A stretch of DNA of 64,000 nt, from positions 19,715-83,714 of the forward strand of contig CAZHXF010000002.1 of assembly GCA_964536375.1 (NCBI GenBank), in the 5' to 3' direction. Under the pieces are notes generated by a model, which saw only the letters and a list, made by a program, of their open reading frames with translations, made no database searches and was not told where the DNA came from. The stretch comes from Desulfuromonas sp964536375 (GTDB taxonomy: Bacteria; Desulfobacterota; Desulfuromonadia; Desulfuromonadales; Desulfuromonadaceae). Shown piece after piece: positions 61,901 through 64,000 of the stretch (positions within the stretch are counted from its first letter, which is position 1; every line of letters starts with the position of its first letter). The position numbers were made by a program, and so were the translations under genes.

Positions 61901-62543
61901 TGTCGGTGGTGACGGTTGGGCTTATGATATCGGCTACGGCGGTTTGGATCATGTCCTAGCCTCTGGCGCAAACGTCAACGTTCTGGTTCTGGATACCGAA
62001 GTTTACTCCAACACCGGTGGTCAAGCCTCCAAGGCGACACCATTGGGCGCGGTAGCACTGTTCGCTGCCGGTGGTAAGCGTATGGGTAAGAAAGATCTAG
62101 GCATGATCAGCATGACTTATGGCAACATCTATGTTGCTAAAGTTGCACTGTCCAATCCGGCACAGTGCGTTAAGGCCTTCCTTGAGGCTGAGGCCTATGA
62201 TGGCCCATCAATCATCATGGCCTACAGCCACTGTATCGCTCATGGCATCAACATGACTACTGCGGTAGATGAGTGTAAGAAAGCCGTAGCTTCAGGTCAC
62301 TGGCCGCTGTTCCGTTATGATCCGCGCCTGACTGAGCAGGGCAAAAATCCGTTGCAGATGGACAGCAAAGCTCCAACGATAAGTTTTGAAGACTTTGCCA
62401 ACGGGGAGAATCGTTTCCGCGTGCTGCAAAAGGCGCAACCAGAAGTAGCTGCAAAGTTGATGAAGCAAGGCAACGAAGAGACTGCAGCTCGTTTTGATCT
62501 GTATCAAAAACTAGCCGCTTTGGATCCTGACTGCGGTAAATAG
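58971..62543 (+). CDS. nifJ: Pyruvate:ferredoxin oxidoreductase, single-chain
   Basis: 1190 residues with all domains of the homodimeric enzyme. These are the pyruvate site near the N-terminus (YPITPSSDMGE), a transketolase-C-like domain and two ferredoxin-type motifs (CIQCGICSFVCP and CTGCGVCVYNCP). Next come CLGCGETPF with a fourth cysteine further on for the proximal cluster, and the thiamine diphosphate motif GDGWAYDIGYGGLDH..NTGGQ. It converts pyruvate and CoA to acetyl-CoA, CO2 and reduced ferredoxin, or the reverse for carbon fixation. AAGGAGG precedes the ATG. It is single-gene with a strong terminator; the ferredoxin at 39 kb is a natural partner. Confidence 0.96.
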   Translation: MSRKMVNIDGNTAAAHVAHATNEVVAIYPITPSSDMGEIADAKSAAGEKNIWGTIPKVVEMQSEGGASGAVHGALQAGALTTTFTASQGLLLMIPNMYKIAGELTSTVFHVAARSISAQALSIFGDHSDVMSCRACGWGMLCSNTVQEVMDFALLAHSTTLRTRIPFIHYFDGFRTSHEIQKVEQLGMEDIRAMMDDDLVRAHRARGLSPDHPVLRGTAQNPDVYFIGRETVTKFYESVPDVLQGEMDKLAGIIGRQYKLVEYVGAPDAERVVVVMGSGAATVEELVEYQVAQGEKVGLLKVRLFLPFPLKAFAAALPATVKSIAVLDRTKEPGSLGEPLYQVVRTAIGEAMETGLYKGTGYPKIVGGRFGLGSYEFTPAMAQSVFDNLSAEKPKNHFVVGINDDVAGNSLPYDAKFTVPTAGYSAMFYGLGSDGTVGANKNSIKIIGETTDNKVQAYFVYDSKKAGSMTTSHLRFGKQEIKSPYLIDSADFLACHNFSFLEKYDMLKNAKQGATFLLNSPYNKDEVWNQIPVEVQKAILDKQLKFYVVDGIRLGEQIGLGSRINVIMQTAFFKISNIIPLDTALAEIKAAIVKSYGKAGEKVVSMNKKAVDVALENIQEVTPGVVGGDLRIHGAIEGDAPEFIKNTTAAIIEGRGASLPVSAMPCDGTFPTGTAKYEKRNIAVNLPVWDADLCIQCGICSFVCPHAAIRLKAYDAECLSGAPATFKSVEAKGKELAGKKFTLQVAPEDCTGCGVCVYNCPAKNKTVEGKKAINMEFQVPLRVPEAANWEFFLDLPETDEKLFKRSTVKGSQFLPPTFEFSGACLGCGETPFLKLLSQLFGDRALIANATGCSSIYGGNLPTTPWTTRKDGLGPAWSNSLFEDNAEFGYGMRLTVDKFNEYALELLNAAAEHLCKAGSEYSVLIKGIQEADQTTQQGIEDQRARVAKLKAGLAQCPDDNSKQLLSVADYLVSKAVWIVGGDGWAYDIGYGGLDHVLASGANVNVLVLDTEVYSNTGGQASKATPLGAVALFAAGGKRMGKKDLGMISMTYGNIYVAKVALSNPAQCVKAFLEAEAYDGPSIIMAYSHCIAHGINMTTAVDECKKAVASGHWPLFRYDPRLTEQGKNPLQMDSKAPTISFEDFANGENRFRVLQKAQPEVAAKLMKQGNEETAARFDLYQKLAALDPDCGK

Positions 62544-62565
62544 TTTGACTGTTAAATGATCTAGC

Positions 62566-62599
62566 AAAAAACCCCTGCATATATTGCGGGGGTTTTTTT
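62566..62599 (+). terminator. Intrinsic terminator of the pyruvate:ferredoxin oxidoreductase gene
   Basis: AAAAAACCCCTGC pairs with GCGGGGGTTTTTTT across a short loop, 22 bases after the stop. Confidence 0.92.
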
Positions 62600-62660
62600 G
62601 TTCAACCACCATTAATTTAGTTTTGCTACCGACAATAAAATTCTATCCGTGGGTAATTAG

Positions 62661-62689
62661 TTGCACGTCTACGCTGTGTGATGTTATAA
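62661..62689 (+). promoter_or_regulatory. Possible promoter of mglBA
   Basis: TTGCAC (62661-62666), 17-base spacer, TTATAA (62684-62689), 60 bases before mglB. Moderate match to consensus. Confidence 0.4.
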
Positions 62690-62749
62690 AGTTCAAAGGT
62701 TAAATTTGTTTGAAGTGTCCAGCTGATTAAAGATTTTGGGGGATTGCTG

Positions 62750-63247
62750 ATGCTCGGTTCACAGGTAACTTTAGTTCTGTATGATGATGAAGTAGCCGCA
62801 GTAAAACAGGTACTGGCTAACCTTTTAAAGGCCTCAAACTCAAAATCCATCTTTCTTGTTGATAAAAATGGTCAGATGATTGCATCATCCGGGGACGTTT
62901 CCGGCATAGACGTGACTAGCCTGGCCTCGCTCACCGCTGGAAATATCGCAGCAACTGGTGGTTTAGCTAAATTGGTTGGGGAAAAAGAATTCGCTATCCA
63001 GTTCCACGAAGGGGAAAAGGACAATATCCACATCTCCATAGTGGGTAGCCGAGTAATTCTAGTGGTTATTTTCGATCACCGCAGTTCCTTAGGTCTGATA
63101 CGCTTACGGGTAAAAAAAGCAAGTACTGCTCTGGCGGAAATTTTTGAAGAGATTGGTGAAAAGCACAAAGTTCAAGCGAACGGTCATGATCGGACAAATC
63201 CCTTTGCTGAAATTACCGATGACGATATTGATAACCTGTTTAGCTAA
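62750..63247 (+). CDS. mglB: Roadblock/LC7-domain protein, MglB type
   Basis: 165 residues, one Roadblock/LC7 domain (about 15-125: AVKQVLANLLKASNSKSIFLVDKNGQMIASSG.. in separate segments) with a charged C-terminal tail. MglB is the GTPase-activating partner of MglA and dimerises. It lies 11 bases before mglA. The start at 62750 follows a GGGGG run. In Myxococcus the pair sets cell polarity; in other Deltaproteobacteria the role is less clear. Confidence 0.88.
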   Translation: MLGSQVTLVLYDDEVAAVKQVLANLLKASNSKSIFLVDKNGQMIASSGDVSGIDVTSLASLTAGNIAATGGLAKLVGEKEFAIQFHEGEKDNIHISIVGSRVILVVIFDHRSSLGLIRLRVKKASTALAEIFEEIGEKHKVQANGHDRTNPFAEITDDDIDNLFS

Positions 63248-63258
63248 GGACGCCCACT

Positions 63259-63849
63259 ATGTCGTTTATTAATTACGCATCGCGTGAGATCAACTGTAAA
63301 ATTGTTTATTACGGCCCAGGACTGTGCGGTAAAACGACAAATCTACAGTATGTCTACCAAAAGACTGCCGAAGAGTCGAAAGGCAAGATGATCTCACTGG
63401 CAACAGAATCTGAGCGCACCTTATTCTTTGATTTTCTCCCTCTGGCGTTAGGTGAAGTCCGAGGTTTCAAGACTCGCTTTCATCTATATACCGTACCCGG
63501 TCAGGTGTTTTACGACGCTTCACGTAAACTGATTCTCAAGGGTGTTGATGGCGTGGTGTTTGTTGCCGATTCGCAAGACGAGCGGATGGATGCAAATATA
63601 GAGAGTTTGGAAAATCTTAAAGACAATCTGGAAGAGCAGGGCTATGACTTGGACAGACTGCCATTTGTCATACAATACAACAAACAGGATTTACCCAATC
63701 TGAGTCCAATGGATGAATTGCAGCGCTTTCTCAATCCTAACAAGATACCAGAGTATGGGGCCTGTGCCATGAGTGGCGTTGGAGTCTTTGAGACCCTAAA
63801 AGCTATAGCAAAATTGGTGCTTATGGACTTGAAAAAAGGGGCACGCTAA
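63259..63849 (+). CDS. mglA: Ras-like GTPase MglA
   Basis: 196 residues. G1 is GPGLCGKTT (19-27), the G3 region is TVPGQVFYDASRK and G4 is NKQD. The PGQ in place of DxxGQ is typical of MglA. It cycles GTP/GDP and with MglB controls polarity and motility or polar assemblies. The operon mglB-mglA is compact and ends before tRNA-Asn. Confidence 0.94.
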   Translation: MSFINYASREINCKIVYYGPGLCGKTTNLQYVYQKTAEESKGKMISLATESERTLFFDFLPLALGEVRGFKTRFHLYTVPGQVFYDASRKLILKGVDGVVFVADSQDERMDANIESLENLKDNLEEQGYDLDRLPFVIQYNKQDLPNLSPMDELQRFLNPNKIPEYGACAMSGVGVFETLKAIAKLVLMDLKKGAR

Positions 63850-63874
63850 AAACAGAAAAAATTGACAAAAAGCA

Positions 63875-63903
63875 TTGACAACAAATATTGGAACCAGTAT
63901 ATT
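63875..63903 (+). promoter_or_regulatory. Strong sigma-70 promoter of tRNA-Asn
   Basis: TTGACA (63875-63880), a 17-base spacer and TATATT (63898-63903), 20 bases before the tRNA. A second TTGACA lies at 63862-63867. No terminator is seen between mglA and the tRNA. Confidence 0.82.
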
Positions 63904-63923
63904 CCCAGCGTCGTTAAGACTAT

Positions 63924-63999
63924 TCCCTGATAGCTCAGTTGGTAGAGCGGGTGACTGTTAATCACCTTGTCGCATGTTCGAGTCATGCTCGGGGAGCCA
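63924..63999 (+). tRNA. tRNA-Asn (GUU)
   Basis: A 76-base cloverleaf starting TCCCTGATAGCTCAGTTGG, anticodon arm GGTGACTGTTAATCACC (anticodon GTT), T-arm GCATGTTCGAGTCATGC, acceptor end TCGGGGA and encoded GCCA. The gene ends one base before the window edge. Confidence 0.96.
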
Positions 64000-64000
64000 A

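Overview
The window is a contiguous piece of a bacterial chromosome, about half G+C, most likely from a Desulfuromonadales-type bacterium (the former Deltaproteobacteria around Geobacter, Pelobacter and Desulfuromonas). The best evidence is an sfrB-sfrA pair (NADPH-dependent soluble Fe(III)-reductase type proteins known from Geobacter). Supporting evidence is an mglB-mglA pair, a hisZ-purA pair, NifS/NifU-type Fe-S assembly, a one-chain pyruvate:ferredoxin oxidoreductase (PFOR), a 2[4Fe-4S] ferredoxin and FeoAB. Together these indicate an anaerobe rich in Fe-S enzymes. I see no rRNA, CRISPR array, prophage or intact insertion sequence. The species assignment is inference.

Layout. 1-2.5 kb: the end of a TolC-type efflux protein, a tiny membrane protein, then a gene-free tandem array of a ~630-bp unit. 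2.7-7.6 kb: an EF-P paralogue of the YeiP/EfpL type, a DEAD-box helicase and sucCD. 7.6-12.4 kb: a 101-bp nested inverted repeat, a heterodimeric ABC exporter and rsgA. 12.4-15 kb: a 125-bp palindromic repeat, an MnmM-like methyltransferase and an unknown protein with a Cys/His pair resembling transglutaminases. 15-23 kb: nifS-nifU, def-fmt, a DMT transporter, htpX, rsmB, rpe. 23-28 kb: sfrB-sfrA. 28-34 kb: rnhA, a diguanylate cyclase, a lone short flagellin, a divergent FtsZ paralogue lacking the usual tail, a small AT-rich gene, tRNA-Glu and tRNA-Lys. 34-38.3 kb: serA-hisZ-purA on the minus strand. 38.4-41.7 kb: a cold-shock protein with a structured leader, a ferredoxin too short for most ORF callers, and feoAB behind a Fur-box-like site. 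41.8-50 kb: a hydrolase, an HNH nuclease, an M16 peptidase, a GAF-AAA+ sigma-54 activator, an Fe-S/TVP38 fusion and a periplasmic rhodanese. 50-55 kb: three glycosyltransferases and an outer-membrane protein. 55-58.9 kb: tRNA-Ser, a hairpin-rich 161-bp element, SRP RNA, dnaX, ybaB, recR. 59-64 kb: PFOR, mglB-mglA and tRNA-Asn.

How the genes fit together. Central carbon flow (PFOR, SucCD, Rpe, SerA) is linked to electron carriers (ferredoxin, SfrBA), Fe-S assembly (NifSU) and iron import (FeoAB). Envelope and motility functions are represented by MglBA, flagellin, the c-di-GMP synthase and the glycosyltransferases. Translation and ribosome upkeep are represented by EfpL, DeaD, RsgA, RsmB, Def, Fmt, SRP RNA and four tRNAs.

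Most unusual items: the tRNA-Ser-linked 161-bp element; the 53.2-kb and 7.65-kb nested inverted repeats; the perfect 543-bp direct duplication in gene-free DNA; the divergent FtsZ; the Fe-S/TVP38 fusion; a 12-bp tandem repeat that is coding on both strands; and a SerA whose catalytic arginine is leucine.
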